The notes: generated by a model not told the origin, from the sequence alone. A stretch of 64,000 nucleotides of DNA from Lamellibrachia columna (GCA_963662155.1 OY759268.1:11129935-11193934); one strand, 5' to 3'. Counted from the first letter of the stretch, positions 11,961 through 23,049 are shown. Translations and numbers: made by a program.

Positions 11961-12329
11961 TCCGACTCTCGTTCGCCTCCGTGAATTCGCAGAGAAGAGT
12001 TTGTCACATATTTAAGTTCGGCTGGATAATATGCGGCGAGCCAATCGACATGTACTCGTTAGGTTCAGTGTGGGTATTTGTGCAACTAGGATAACTCAAC
12101 AACAACGGTAAAAGGTCAAACAATTCCCGTTTAATAACACACAATGGAAAAACTAGTATTGCTACAATCCCACATCAAGAATAATTTACAGTCCTATATC
12201 AAGAATAATTACAGTCCTATATCAATAATGATTTACAGTCCTACATCAAGAAAGAGTTATGCGTTCGGCGAGTGTAGTCATGCGTTTCGGCGTGCTCGGC
12301 GAGTGCAGTATTGCATTACGCTTGTTCAT

Positions 12330-12760
12330 CGAGTGTTGACTTGCGTACGGCGTGCTCGGCGAATGTTGTCTTGCGTACGGCGTGCTCGGCGAATGTTGTT
12401 TTGCGTACGGCGTGCTCGGCGCATGTTGTCTTGCGTACGGCGTGATCGGCGAATGTTGTCTTGCGTACGGCGTGCTCGGCGAATGTTGTCTTGCGTACGG
12501 CGTGCTCGGCGAATGTTGTCTTGCGTACGGCGTGATCGGCGAATGTTGTCTTGCGTACGGCGTGCTCGGCGAATGTTGTCTTGCGTACGGCGTGCTCGGC
12601 GAGTGCTGTCATGCGTACGGCGTGCTCGGCGAGTGCTGTCTTGCGTACGGCGTGCTCGGCGAATGTTGTCATGCGTACGGCGTGCTCGGCGAGTGGTAAC
12701 TTGCGTATGGCATGCTCGGGGAATGCTGTCTTGCGTCCGGCATACTCGGCAACGGCAAGT
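12330..12760. repeat. 30 bp minisatellite (copy A)
   Basis: About 14 units of a 30 bp GC-rich repeat built on cggcgtgctcggcgaatgtt. Because the unit is ten codons long and contains few stop triplets, long frames stay open on both strands (for example repeating RRARRMLSCV). The paralogous array at 53430-53800 contains 31 bp units, which change frame at every repeat. That argues against either array being a protein gene. Confidence 0.9.
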
Positions 12761-13199
12761 TGGTAGCGGCCAGTGAGGGTGGACGGAATCTGTACAATAC
12801 ACACATTACGATGGTATACATAAAAATGCATCTGCTACCAGATTTATAACAGAAAACCACTTAAACATTCCTTTAGCTCCCTTTATTATTCGAAAATGTG
12901 ATAATAAAGATGTATACATGGCCCTGTGCTGTCACCAACACAAAACAACAACTTCGAATCTATCTGAAAATATTCGTTCTTCACCATAATTAGGTTCTAA
13001 TATCAGCAGAAAACTAGCTTCCCAACGATACCAAACATGATAAAATTTCGTTGATCAGTTGGAAACAAATAAATACCCGATCTCTAGATTAGCAATCGGT
13101 CGCTATTCGGCGCCACTAGCACGACTCGTATTCTACAAAATTTCAATCGCTAGGAGACTAAAGTAAACAAGCTAATTATATACAACCTCACACGATCTC

Positions 13200-14700
13200 C
13201 GATCTGTGACAGAGTCAGGCCTGGATTGGCAGCCACATTTTATATGCATCCAGAATATGTATATTCATCCAGGTTGCGTCACAATGGAAAAGTACGCTGT
13301 GAATCCAAGCTACGAGAAGGTCGTAGATTTACGTGGTAAGCTACGAACCGTATGGACAGTCTACGAATGCATCATGAAACGGGATTTACGAGCGAGAACC
13401 TTCGTACGAAGTTCGTACGCTTACGATGGCATGTGTGACAAACAGTGGCGCCACATACCGGAGCTTGGATCCGTATGCATGCAACAGTGGTTCCACCTTG
13501 TGGATCGGCACCAGTCTACCCGAGCAGCCGCTCACATCTCATGTGAATACTGGGTGTTTTTAAGTTAAATCTTAAATTATATTCCTGAACTGGACACATA
13601 AAATAATATTCTCTGTAAAACATGACCAGTGGCATATCTGCCACTTTTAGTCATTCAATCAACCAACCCTGTCAACAGTGGGTAATCCTGCATTAGGTTG
13701 TCCTAAATTAGTAACGCCGTTAAACGACATTCTTACGTCATTTGTTCTAAGCCAATACGTTCATGCCACATTATTCCACGTAAACAAGCATAGGCCTCTA
13801 TTCTTTACACAAATAATGTCTATGCGCACGTTGTCGATCCAAGTAGCACCGCGTTGCATCAGCGTAATATGCAGTTTGCATCAGCACCTTATATTATCGC
13901 TCGAAAGGGGTGCAAAACGCGGAGCTGTTTTGACTAGAAAGGTGCGCAAAGAAATAATATACACCGTATTTGTTTTGCGAATATAATACTTTTTGTTCGT
14001 GGAATGAACGCATAGCAAAATTAATAGGCAATATCATTTAGAGGCGTAAATAATTTATTCCAATCTAATTCAGAATTACTGACAAGAATGGCGATACAAC
14101 CCATCAAAAGACCAGTTGATGGAGCAATACCATTCGTGGATCGTCAACAAACGTCAACTTTTCTTAATAGACCTATGTGTAAGTGGCAACTGCCTGCATA
14201 TATTAAAAACACCTTGTAGATACAAAAAGCAGATTTTTGACAAGTAACAAACTGAGAAGTCAAGTCTCAAGTTATTGACCTGCAAGTCAAGTCGCAAGTC
14301 ACTGACCTCCAAGGTCAAGTTAAGTATCGAGTCATCTCTCTGAATTCCAAGTCAAGTCCTAAGTCACAATTCACAAATCGGCGTGATTGTTGTGATTTGT
14401 CGGTTGTTATTATTATTAGCAGGAAATAAAGGTGAATGTTGCTCCGCCACGGCAAGTAGTCAATCATAATAAGTACACAACAATTGTTGTATTTGGTGTG
14501 ACCTGTCACAACACGTAGTTGCGTTTTGCGTTCGTGTCGAACCACCGGACGTGTTGACAAGTCACAAACTGGCAAGTCGAGTCGCACGTCAATGACCTCC
14601 GGGTCTATGTGAAATCTCGAGTCACAAGTATACGTTTTAAATGTCTGTGTAATCAAACTAATAATGTGCATGTGTTGTAACTATAGTGTCTTAGAAATGG
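13200..14700. repeat. long dispersed repeat unit (copy 1 of 4)
   Basis: The block beginning near 'gtagatttacgtggtaagct' and continuing through 'gaccagtggcatatctgcca', 'gttaaacgacattcttacgt' and a tract rich in caagtcaagtcgcaagtc recurs at about 47510-48470, 49540-52250 (split by a hAT insertion) and 54650-56130. It carries a tggcgccac motif near 13445. Short open frames (for example about 118 aa on the - strand at 14315-14671) recur with the repeat and show no domain. The CAAGTC-rich subterminal tract resembles that of some DNA transposons, but I could not define TIRs. Confidence 0.65.
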
Positions 14701-15440
14701 AACCACGTACATTTCCCGTTATAATGGGTATTCAATATACTCAACACTCTAATTATGTCTGACGATTTTTTATGATAATCTATATTGTATTATCTGCAAT
14801 TTCTGACATTTATTTTACGAATATTGAATACAGATATTGTGTACAGTTTCTGCTCATTTATGTGGACTCAATATAAACTATTCACTTTTATATATTGACA
14901 ATTTAAGTTACCAAAAATCTTTATCTACGTGCTTGCGACATCAGTAAATCAAGCAAACAGGTTCTGAATGACGTAACAACATATTTAATTATCACAACAG
15001 GGGTTACTCTGACGATTATCCCATCCAGTCAATATATAATAAATATGATACAAATCAAATGAAATTCACAGAAAAAATATCCAGAGACCAGCAACTCAAC
15101 TATGTTTGTGTGATTGACAGAACATCCACGTTTGTAGATCACGGACAATACACTATTGTTTACATAACCATCGAGATCATCACAAGTGTTCATATCATAT
15201 TTCTCCTCAAGTTCACCATGTATCATGTTGTAACAGCACTTATTCTCTGCGGGATATTTGACTTGTACTCCATGATTAGTTCCTGCAGAGCTTCATCAGA
15301 GTTTACCAAAGTCGTCGGCTTGTTAAATTAGTCAGGAGCTTGGCGAATATAATATTAAATTGTATAAATGGTTTCTGTGCAATTATTTCATTCGTCAAAT
15401 ATATCGTTATGTAAAGAAAATTTTGCAAACTTCTGTGAAG
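14700..15440. other. AT-rich sequence shared with copy B, no gene recognised
   Basis: Strongly similar to 56130-56840. A frame at 15059-15331 (+) has an equivalent at 56466-56735 with a one-codon difference, but the other strand is open too and no domain is visible. Recent duplication alone explains the similarity. Confidence 0.4.
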
Positions 15441-15449
15441 TTTGTGATT

Positions 15450-15850
15450 CATCTCTCGTGTCTGAGGGATGGTGATATATTCTGCGAAGAGTTTGTGTCT
15501 TGTTCATCTCTCGTGTCTGAGCGGTGTAGACGTCTTCTGCGAAGTGGTTATGTGTCGTTCAACTCTCGTGTCTGAGTGGGGTTGACGTCTTCTGCGAAGC
15601 GATTATGTCTTGTTCATCTCTCGTGTTTGAGTGGGGTTGACGTCTTCTGCGAAGCGATTATGTCTTGTTCATCTCTCGTGTCTGAGTGGGGTTGACGTCT
15701 TCTGCGAAGTGGTTATGTGTCGTTCAACTCTCCTGTCTGAGTGGGGTTGACGTCTTCTGCGAAGTGGTTATGTCTCGTTCATCTCTCGTGTCTGAGTGGG
15801 GTTGACGTCTTCTGCGAAGCGGTTATGTCTTGTTAATATCTCGTGTCTGT
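15450..15850. repeat. 55 bp minisatellite (copy A)
   Basis: Seven to eight units containing gttcatctctcgtgtctgag and gtcttctgcgaagcggtta. The array is paralogous to 56840-57255. Confidence 0.9.
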
Positions 15851-16134
15851 CTGAAACAATATATTAGCAAAGTGGTTAGTGGATTACTCGTGCATTCCTA
15901 TTTTATACTCGAACTTAACGTTGCGTGTTTTTTAACGAAAAGTTCGTATGTATAGTTTAGATTTTTGTTGAATAGATTTTATACGTAAGGAGAGGCCACT
16001 AATGGGAAAATATTTACACCGGTATCTGCATTCTTATCTGAAACAAATAAAAATTGCGTTTATATTGTGTTCATTTTAGTTGACGTTTATTCTTACCTGT
16101 ATCGGACAATGAATGATCTTTGTCGGTGGTACGA

Positions 16135-16815
16135 TCGTTCAACTCGTCTGTCCTGCGGTCTGTGTTCTCCGGGGTCTTCTACTCGTCTGTCTTGCGGTCT
16201 ATGTTCTCCAGGGTCTTCTACTCGTCTGTTCTGCGGTCTATGTTCTACGGGGACTTCTACTCGTCTGTCTTGCGGTCTATGTTCTACGGGGTCTTCTACT
16301 CGTCTGTTCTGCTGTCTGTATTCTCCGTGGTCTTCTATTCGTCCGTCCTGCGGTCTGTGTTCTCCAGGGTCTACTACTCGTCTGTCTTGCGGTCTATGTT
16401 CTACGGGGTCTTCTACTCGTCTGTTCTGCTGTCTGTATTCTCCGTGGTCTTCTATTCGTCCGTCCTGCGGTCTATGTTCTACGGGGTCTTCTACTCCTCT
16501 GTTCAGCGGTCTGTGTTCTCCAGGGTCTTCTACTCCTCTGTTCTGCGGTCTGTGTTCTCCGGGGTCTTCTACTCGTCTGTCTGGCGGTCTATGTTCTACG
16601 GGGTCTTCTACTCGTCTGTTCTGCTGTCTGTATTCTCCGTTGTCTTCTATTCGTCCGTCCTGCGGTCTGTGTTTTCCGGGGTCTTCTACTCGTCTGTCTT
16701 GCAGTCTGTGTTTTCCAGGGTCTTCTACTCGTCTGTCCTGCGGTATGTGTTCTACGGGGTCTTCTACTCGTCTGTCCTGCGGTATGTGTTCTCCGGGGTC
16801 TTCTGCTCGTCTGTC
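16135..16815. repeat. 39 bp minisatellite open in several frames (copy A)
   Basis: About 17 units of 39 bp (13 codons) built on cgtctgtcctgcggtctgtg and ttctccggggtcttctact. The + strand reads GSSTRLSCGLCSP repeats in one frame and the - strand reads VEDPGEHRPQDRR repeats. The open frames are 246-295 aa on both strands. The sequence just outside the array is conserved in copy B, but the frame leaving the array differs between copies, so I treat it as non-coding. A - strand exon encoding a disordered charged repeat is the only coding option I would keep in mind. Confidence 0.85.
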
Positions 16816-16954
16816 CTGTGGTTTGCAGGATCTCCGAGTTGCAGTTCTGTTGAGTCGATGCTGCAACAAGCCATCACTCACCGTTACAAACTTAACCATT
16901 GCACTGGATGTTATACAAGAACAACTGGGTCTGGAGAATTGGGACGATGAATGA

Positions 16955-18560
16955 CCTGAGATAAAAAAATAGGGAGTTCAGTTCACCGGGAAATATAGTG
17001 CGAAGCTGACTGATGTATGCAGGTCACGTGGTGCGGATAGACGTGGGCCGACTACCTGAGAAAGCAGAGGCGATGAATCAACTAGGACGTAGCAAAAGGG
17101 GAACAATATAACTAACATGACAGGACTGTCTAGGGAAATGGAAAAGGATGTTCAAAAGGCAGAGGAGGATGACAAGTAGAGAGAGAAGGCTACTGATAGG
17201 GAGAAATGGAAAGGAATAACAGCTGTAAAGAGAAACCGTAGCCAAGTTAACATTAATAATCGTAGTATGTTCTACTCCGACTAATGTATCCACGTACGTA
17301 TTACAATATAATAGGTGAGTTGGCAGTTACGCTGTGTGCATTGCTTCTGAAATAGACAAGTGAAGCACCAGTCCACTGATTAAATTCCAATACATCATGG
17401 TGATGAGGGGTCCGCACACCTTTTAGCCACATTGGTAGTTTGTATGTGATGATCATCTCCGTTTTATTGACGATTTGTTTGAAAACCACATTAGAGTGTA
17501 GCACATGGACGTGAATCCCCCTGAATGCGACCACTCGTTCTCTGTCTTTCTTCCCCACCGACGGAGCATCCTTACCTCTCTGGCTGTGTTACATATACCT
17601 GTCACAATGCACACAACAGATTGACGTTGTCACTTTCAATGATCGCAGCCGTCATTTCTTGGTTCATCCTGAAACCAAATAAACAGTGAAAATCTGTTAT
17701 AGCCACACACAATTATGAATATGTTTATCATACCTAAAACTGCCCTAGAAGAGAACGTCAAATTGATATATCTGTTATTAACAGTGTATGTCGCAGTCGT
17801 GACACCCAGCTACTGTGAGCAGCTGACTCGTACGCCTGCTTACACCGCTAATTGGATTGTTGGATGCGGTTTCCGCTTTTCGGTTCTTGTCTGGCAATTT
17901 GACACTGCAGCTCAAGGTCAGCCTTCGTGTTGAGACGCGGAGCGGCGCCACGTGCACCGGACAGGCCGGTTCTGGACCAATCACGATATCCATCGAATAG
18001 GAGCTGTTTCCGGCGGAAGGTATCCAATTTGTTCGTGTCTGGTTTCGACGGGCCAAATGGACCAAATGGAGCGGGACCTAATGACCTCATTTTCCAGAGA
18101 GACAATTTCTCAGCGCCTGCGAATAGGTATCCAAGGCATCCGCTCAGTGTCCGGAGGATTCCTTCCAGGAACACGATGACGCGTACCGGCGACAAAGAGG
18201 CCCCTTGTGGAATGCCGAATATCGAGGAATTATATCGGACGTGCGTGATAATTAGATACCCAGTGTCTTTATAACGTGTTTCCATAGTTGTCACTTCCAT
18301 AGTGTTCACTTCATCTACGGATGTCATTGTACCACATCTGTTAATCGCCCGCGTCGAAATCCGCTTCTAACTGCAGTGCAATTTTAAACTCTGTAATCAC
18401 ACTTTATTTGACACAGATTATTGCAAATGGGAAATGCTGAAATTGGCAAACGCGCAACATTTTATGGAAGAAAAATGCAATAACAAAATTTCCGTACTGA
18501 ATTAGTTATTACTACATTTTCGCACAAGTTGTATCACTGGCGACTACGCTTCTTATGAGA
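16955..18560. other. 3' region of YWTD locus A, possible extra exon
   Basis: Frames on the - strand at 17301-17558 (with RGIHVHVLHSNVVFKQIVNK, loosely like the end of an LDLR propeller) and 17778-18327 are open, but I cannot confirm them. The part of the first that can be aligned to copy B (about 58860-58990) carries stops there, so coding function is doubtful. No other gene is seen. Confidence 0.3.
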
Positions 18561-18564
18561 GTAC

Positions 18565-18745
18565 AACATCAGATTGTGTAACTGCTAGCAGCGTGAATAT
18601 GTTTAAAAACAAGGTTGACACATATCTCAGGAGGGCGGGTTATAAGTAGATGAACATTGTTGGACTCTCGATAAGCCAATGGCTTCCTTGTCCACTTGCC
18701 ATCTGGGCCTTTGGCTTGGATGGCAATTCTTGTTAAATCTTGTTA
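18565..18745 (+). mobile_element. 3'-end fragment of the CR1-like LINE, inserted only in copy A
   Basis: About 180 bp nearly identical to the 3' end of the LINE at 23883-27267. It includes the coding end ([19 protein letters not shown]) and the tail repeats tcttgttaaatcttgttaaa. In copy B, near 59325-59350, the flanks 'ttatgagagtac' and 'aacagcgctttctctctt' are almost joined, with only about six bases between them. The fragment therefore landed in copy A after the duplication, or was lost cleanly from B. Confidence 0.85.
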
Positions 18746-18772
18746 AACAGCGCTTTCTCTCTTTATACTTAC

Positions 18773-18847
18773 CTGTGGTGTTGCCTGTGTCTTCTTGTCT
18801 ACTGCACCTGGACCATGTCTATTGGGCAGTCTGTGCATCGTATGGAT
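18773..18847 (-). CDS. YWTD gene A, candidate exon 10
   Basis: A 75 nt stretch bounded by an acceptor-like AAAG and a strong donor (CAG|GTAAGT). In phase 0 it is open: IHTMHRLPNRHGPGAVDKKT followed by QATPQ. The paralogous stretch in copy B (about 59370-59450) reads similarly, [20 protein letters not shown], but has a 7 nt length difference near its end that changes the exit phase. It could be a real tail exon or a decaying one. Confidence 0.35.
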
Positions 18848-19051
18848 CTTTAACACAAATGATGTATTGCCACCGTATACAGTAAATTCAATCTATAATC
18901 ATACGTGTTTTCTTTTTTGAGATATGTTAGTACAAGTATATATAATTTTTTCACCCCTTCGAATCTAAAATAATGTTATACCATACAATGATTTATATAA
19001 ATAATGTTAATGCAACAAATTACAAAACCGGAAGATTCGATTTATCCTTAC

Positions 19052-19111
19052 CTCTGTCACCGTTTCTCTTCCTCTCTATCTGATGACTTTGCCACCTTGG
19101 TACCTGTCTAA
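19052..19111 (-). pseudogene. YWTD gene A, exon 9, likely decayed duplicate of exon 8
   Basis: A 60 nt exon-like block with acceptor GTGACAG and donor GAG|GTAAGG. In phase 0 it reads LDRYQGGKVIR, stop, RGRETVTE, almost the same as exon 8 but with an in-frame TAG. The identical stop is present in copy B (59836-59895), so it predates the large duplication. A shifted frame (phase 1) is open, but its product does not resemble a propeller. Confidence 0.4.
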
Positions 19112-19760
19112 CTGTCACACCAGGGAACTAATTTTTCAGTTCAGCGTCACCAGGGGAGGTTCGATGTCGTCCTTTGATGTTTGCAGTGATGTGTCTCTTT
19201 TCAGTCGTGAAATATTTGCATCTTATGCATGAATGTGAACAAAATCAGGTCCATGTGCATCACATTTAAAATCAATACAGTTCATGCATCACACACCAAA
19301 CTGAACGACGTGAAGCGTAACAAAGTATAGCAAACCAGACAGACATCCATGGCAACTAAAATAAACTATTCCCACTATGACGCAGGAGAGAGTCAATAGG
19401 CATCCATATACCTGATGTACCGTTTCTGGTCCTGTCTGTCTGATGACTTTGCCACCTTGGTACCTGTCTAACTGTCACACCAGTGAATCAATTTGTTAGT
19501 TCAGCGTCACCAGGGGAGGTTCGATGTAGCCCTTTGATGTTTGCAGGGGTCTGTCTCTTTTCAGGCGTGAAATATTTGCAACTTATGCATGAATGTGAAC
19601 AAAATCAGGGCCATGTGCATCACATTAAAATCAATACAGTTCATGCATCACACACCAAACTGAACGAAGTGAAGCGTAACAAAATATAGCAAACCAGACA
19701 GACATCCATAGCAACTAAATTAAACTATTCCCACTATGACGCAGGAGAGAGTCAATGTGC
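19055..19760 (-). repeat. two tandem copies of a 370 bp exon-plus-intron unit
   Basis: Two direct units, about 19055-19390 and 19425-19760, share the exon block, 'gttcagcgtcaccaggggag', 'gtgaaatatttgca', and 'actattcccactatgacgca'. Copy B has the same pair at about 59836-60190 and 60217-60560. The duplication of exons 8 and 9 is therefore older than the 41 kb duplication. Confidence 0.85.
19412..19471 (-). CDS. YWTD gene A, candidate exon 8
   Basis: 60 nt, acceptor GTGTGACAG, donor CAG|GTATAT. Read in phase 0 it gives LDRYQGGKVIRQTGPETVHQ, which has the look of a YWTD blade ('LD..G..VI..G'). Exon 7 exits in phase 1, so a direct 7-8 splice would instead give VRQVPRWQSHQ..., an unlike sequence. 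Either a small exon between them is missed or exon 8 belongs to another splice form. Copy B (60217-60274) is 2 nt shorter. Confidence 0.4.
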
Positions 19761-19770
19761 ATACTTATAC

Positions 19771-19883
19771 CTGATGTACCGCCGTCCCCATGCAGCACAG
19801 CCATGCCATAGGAATGTTTCTCAGTGTAGGAACCCGTGTTGATAACTGTCTGGCGTCCTCCTGTCAGATGCATTGAATTAATG
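19771..19883 (-). CDS. YWTD gene A, exon 7
   Basis: 113 nt, acceptor TTCTTGCAG, donor CAG|GTATAAG, entry phase 2, exit phase 1. It encodes [20 protein letters not shown] followed by [17 protein letters not shown], a propeller blade of the LDLR class B type ('I...LTGG...VI...G......GMAV'). Phase matches exon 6. The copy B counterpart at 60573-60685 is the same length with many amino-acid changes but no break. Confidence 0.75.
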
Positions 19884-19906
19884 CTGCAAGAAAATGTACA
19901 TATAAT

Positions 19907-20026
<120 letters not shown>

Positions 20027-20035
20027 CATATATTC

Positions 20036-20360
20036 ACGAATGGTGCGCGGTAGCGTAACGTTTAGAGCGTCGGGCTCTCAATCTAGATAACCCGGGTTCG
20101 AATCATCTTGCTGTCGTTTCAAGGCATTGGCCAATTTGTTCATTCCACGTTGTCACAGTTCACTCAGCTGTATAAATGAGCACATGGATACAGACAGAGG
20201 TCTAATATGTGAGCGAATTTTCTTCGCTCAGTAATTGCAGCGTGACCGAATGCTTCCCATATAAGTCGAGGTGGCGTTGGACAGGTCTGCCAGGGGGTGA
20301 AGTGCAAAGCTCTTTGAATAGTCCCAAGGATTGGATACCGCGCTATATAAGAACGTATCT
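20036..20360 (+). mobile_element. tRNA-derived SINE (copy A)
   Basis: The head resembles a tRNA with pol III promoter boxes: A box around tagcgtaacgtttagagc (20051) and B box GGTTCGAATC (20095-20104). The body of about 250 bp is not tRNA-like and ends in 'taccgcgctatataagaacg', similar to the cgctatataa tails of several animal SINEs. The copy at 60775-61098 in duplication B is homologous at the same intronic position. Its cloverleaf is imperfect and it has the long body, so it is a SINE and not a tRNA gene. Confidence 0.8.
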
Positions 20361-20439
20361 TTTTGATTCCTGCCTTTTGTATATTAAACACGTGTTATCT
20401 AAGTGCATGTCCAAAAGCAGCCATTGTTTAAAGCAAACA

Positions 20440-20840
20440 AAAGTTATGGCTTTGGGCCTATGCACATATAAAAGTTACTAAAACATAACCATTTGCAACT
20501 ACAATTAAGAATGTCACGCCAATGATTTTCTGGGAAAACCTTGTTGAACAAACTACATCTTAATGTCATGGGCCGCGCCATCCTGTTAGATAAACCTGCA
20601 TCACGGGTTCCGTTGTCTAGCAATATTCGCACGCCTTGCCAAATGAAAATATTCTGAGTAAACAACTGGCGTAAAATTCCTGATTTTTAGATGCACTTGG
20701 TTAGTTTTTATTATCTTTTTTATGTGAATAACCTGTAAACAAGACTTTTGTTTCGCTTTAATTCAAAGATTGCATTTTCCCAGCGTAGAGGGTTAACCGC
20801 ATTGTTACTAGTAATAGGTATACAATGTTATTGCAACGTG
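20440..20840. repeat. dispersed repeat also found inverted at about 42040-42170
   Basis: The stretch with tggctttgggcctatgcaca, acataaccattt and ctgggaaaaccttgttgaac is shared with copy B (61185-61500). It also appears as a reverse complement near 42040-42170, outside the duplication, so it belongs to an interspersed family. Confidence 0.55.
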
Positions 20841-20848
20841 TGGATTAC

Positions 20849-20940
20849 ACACACACACACGCACACGCACACGCACACGCACGCGCACGCGCACGCGCAC
20901 AGGCACACGCACACGAACACACACAAACACACACACACAC
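20849..20940. repeat. (CA)n/(CG)-interrupted microsatellite
   Basis: Alternating CA with gcacacgcac and gcgcacgc interruptions. Copy B has a pure (CA)n of about 160 bp at the matching place (61569-61728). Confidence 0.95.
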
Positions 20941-21116
20941 AGAAGAGAAGAGAGCCACTGAAGAGGTGGGGTGTTCATATGACAAAGGGTGATATTTGCA
21001 ACAAATACAACAAATAGAGCAGGATGCAGGAGTGTAACCTTTCGTAGGACAGCGTATGGTCAATATAGAATGTGTGTTTTTAGTTAAATTTGTCCAGCCA
21101 TTCCAATATACACTAC

Positions 21117-21243
21117 CTGTGTGGACTTCTTTGTGAGTAATAAGCAACACCATCTTTAACTGCAAGTCCGTGTGGTTTGCCAGTTGTGCTGTAGACATGT
21201 GTGTGGTTGCCAGAGAAATCGGTACATTTGATACACTTCCCGT
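21117..21243 (-). CDS. YWTD gene A, exon 6
   Basis: 127 nt, acceptor TGTTACAG, donor CAG|GTAGTG, entry phase 1, exit phase 2. It encodes GKCIKCTDFSGNHTHVYSTT, then GKPHGLAVKDGVAYYSQRSP. The pattern 'GLAV.DGVAYYS' is the conserved start of a YWTD blade. Phase agrees with both neighbours. The copy B counterpart at 61774-61900 is equally long and open. Confidence 0.8.
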
Positions 21244-21342
21244 CTGTAACACAAACGTTAAAATTAATTAAAGTGCTGTGGGCAAATAAAAATCACATTT
21301 AACAAGAATTATAACACGATTAAACGAGATTATTATCGAAAG

Positions 21343-21440
21343 CTAAAACCCCAGATGGCAAGTGGACAAGGAAGCTATTGACTTATCATATAAGTGTAAC
21401 CCACCCTTCTGAGATATTTATCAATGCTGTTTTTAAACTT
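21343..21440 (-). mobile_element. CR1-like LINE 3' fragment, reverse orientation
   Basis: Contains ccagatggcaagtggacaag, 'aacccacccttctgagata' and 'gctgtttttaaac', the reverse complement of the LINE 3' end at 27110-27230. Copy B holds a longer version at 61994-62270, so A has been shortened. Confidence 0.8.
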
Positions 21441-21904
21441 ATCAAAGGATCGATATACTAAAACAGAAACTCAGTCGATGAAATATCATAGATTGAAATC
21501 AAACAACGTTCATGTGGTGATTATTACGACTAGTTTAGCGGATTCAACGGGGTAACAATCAAGGTTCCCGGGATTGTAATTGGTTGCCTCTTTTGTGGGC
21601 ACCTACTCAGTCATCATAAAACAAAACATTACTTTTCAAGCTAAATGTTCGGGTCATCGTCAATTTCTACTGGACTATATGTCATCCAGTTGTTGTCTCT
21701 TTCACAAGTGAGACAAACTTACAACATAAATATTTTTATAACCATTTATTATTTTAAAAACTTCTTACTCTCCTTATCTCTAGCATTGTCTCTAAGATAT
21801 GTCAAAAAAGGTAACCTTTGTTAAAGGGTCAGGGTTATGTTTATTTCAAAGTGTCACATCTTAACAACTACTCAACTTATCTGGATCAAATGTACTGTGA
21901 GTTA

Positions 21905-21973
21905 TGTTTGTGTGTGTGTGTGAGCGTGCGTGCGTGCGTGCGTGTGTGCGTGCGTGCGTGTGTGTGTGTGTGT
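21905..21973. repeat. (GT)n/(GC) microsatellite
   Basis: Mixed tg and gcgtgcgtgc repeats, about 70 bp. Confidence 0.95.
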
Positions 21974-21979
21974 AAAAAG

Positions 21980-23040
21980 AAGGTCACTTACGAGATAATA
22001 AATAATTAGCATGAACGTAACCATGGTAACCAGATATTCATATAAAATGCTGACAGGGGTGGTTTTGTGGGCAGTCAAATAAAAATGCAATTAATATAAT
22101 CCAATCTGTTTATTTATTCCAACAGACAATATCCTATATTGTGCAATGAAGCAGTCTGACTGAAAACAGTTTTGATAAAAACGTGATATAAGCATTAGTT
22201 TATAAAAAAAATGTAGTTGTCAATGACATCTATTGGTGAAATCACATGTTTATGAAACATAATATTATTATTTGATCTGCAAAAGGGCATAACTGCGCAA
22301 ATTGATATATTGTTTGTTAGAATAAATATATTTTAAGAATGTGATACTTCGTACATTTAAGAAAAGCAAACTCCCCCCGATTTCCAGGTGAGGGAGCATT
22401 ACGAAGGAATCTATATGGAAGTTTGATGCACATGTTACGTAACTCGTGACAATAGTACATACAATTGCTAGCAACGCTACGCGTGTTTCAACGATTGTTA
22501 CGTGATCTACGTCAAACGTCCACCGAACGCTTCTTGAGCGCTTGTTTGGAACGTGAAGTTGTCATTAGCATTGACATCGCCCTACCAATAGTTGACCAGA
22601 TAGTACAAGTAGTCATGAGTTCCTGCATTGATCGCTTTAGTGTCCCGCGCATCTCCGTCAGTTTCGTATGTTTGGGGTTGACATTTTGCAGGCGTGCCTG
22701 TTGCCCGTTGGGATGGTTCGTACATTAAAAAAATAATAATTTCCCCTGGGTGGGGGTATTACGTATGTGGACGTCTAGCGTACATTACTTAACTCAGAAT
22801 AATAACCCACTGCCTTCACATGCAGCAAGTGCGGCAGAAACTGTTATGGTAGTCTTCAGCCATACCAGGCGATGCACAACACGGTGTTGATCACCACGGC
22901 GCAAACCATTATCTAGACAAAAGGATGTCCATACACATCTACACATGTATACTACGACTTCGATGATATTGATAGGTTTTGATCATCTAGAAAGATATTT
23001 AATTCAGGGTCTCTACATAGCGGGGTTTTCAGAGTTCATC
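21980..23040. other. intron 5 of gene A, unassigned open frame
   Basis: A GC-richer stretch at 22465-22728 (+) is open for 87 codons, and two - strand frames there are also long. I recognise no domain. The rest is AT-rich intron. Confidence 0.3.
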
Positions 23041-23049
23041 TGCACTTAC

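Noticed and set aside
12144..12776. 210 aa frame through the 30 bp minisatellite
   Set aside because: Open frames exist on both strands, the start lies in unrelated sequence, and copy B has 31 bp units and a different frame.
14315..14671. 118 aa - strand gene conserved at 55723-56079
   Set aside because: Conservation is explained by recent duplication. The frame lies in the CAAGTC-rich dispersed repeat, and the other two copies of the repeat do not keep it open.
15450..15850. CRISPR-like repeat array
   Set aside because: The 55 bp units are contiguous without unique spacers and the genome is animal-like. This also holds for the 30, 36, 39 and 64 bp arrays.
20041..20115. Functional tRNA gene
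   Set aside because: Boxes are present but pairing is imperfect, the body continues for 250 bp, and a second copy sits in the paralogous intron, which fits a SINE.
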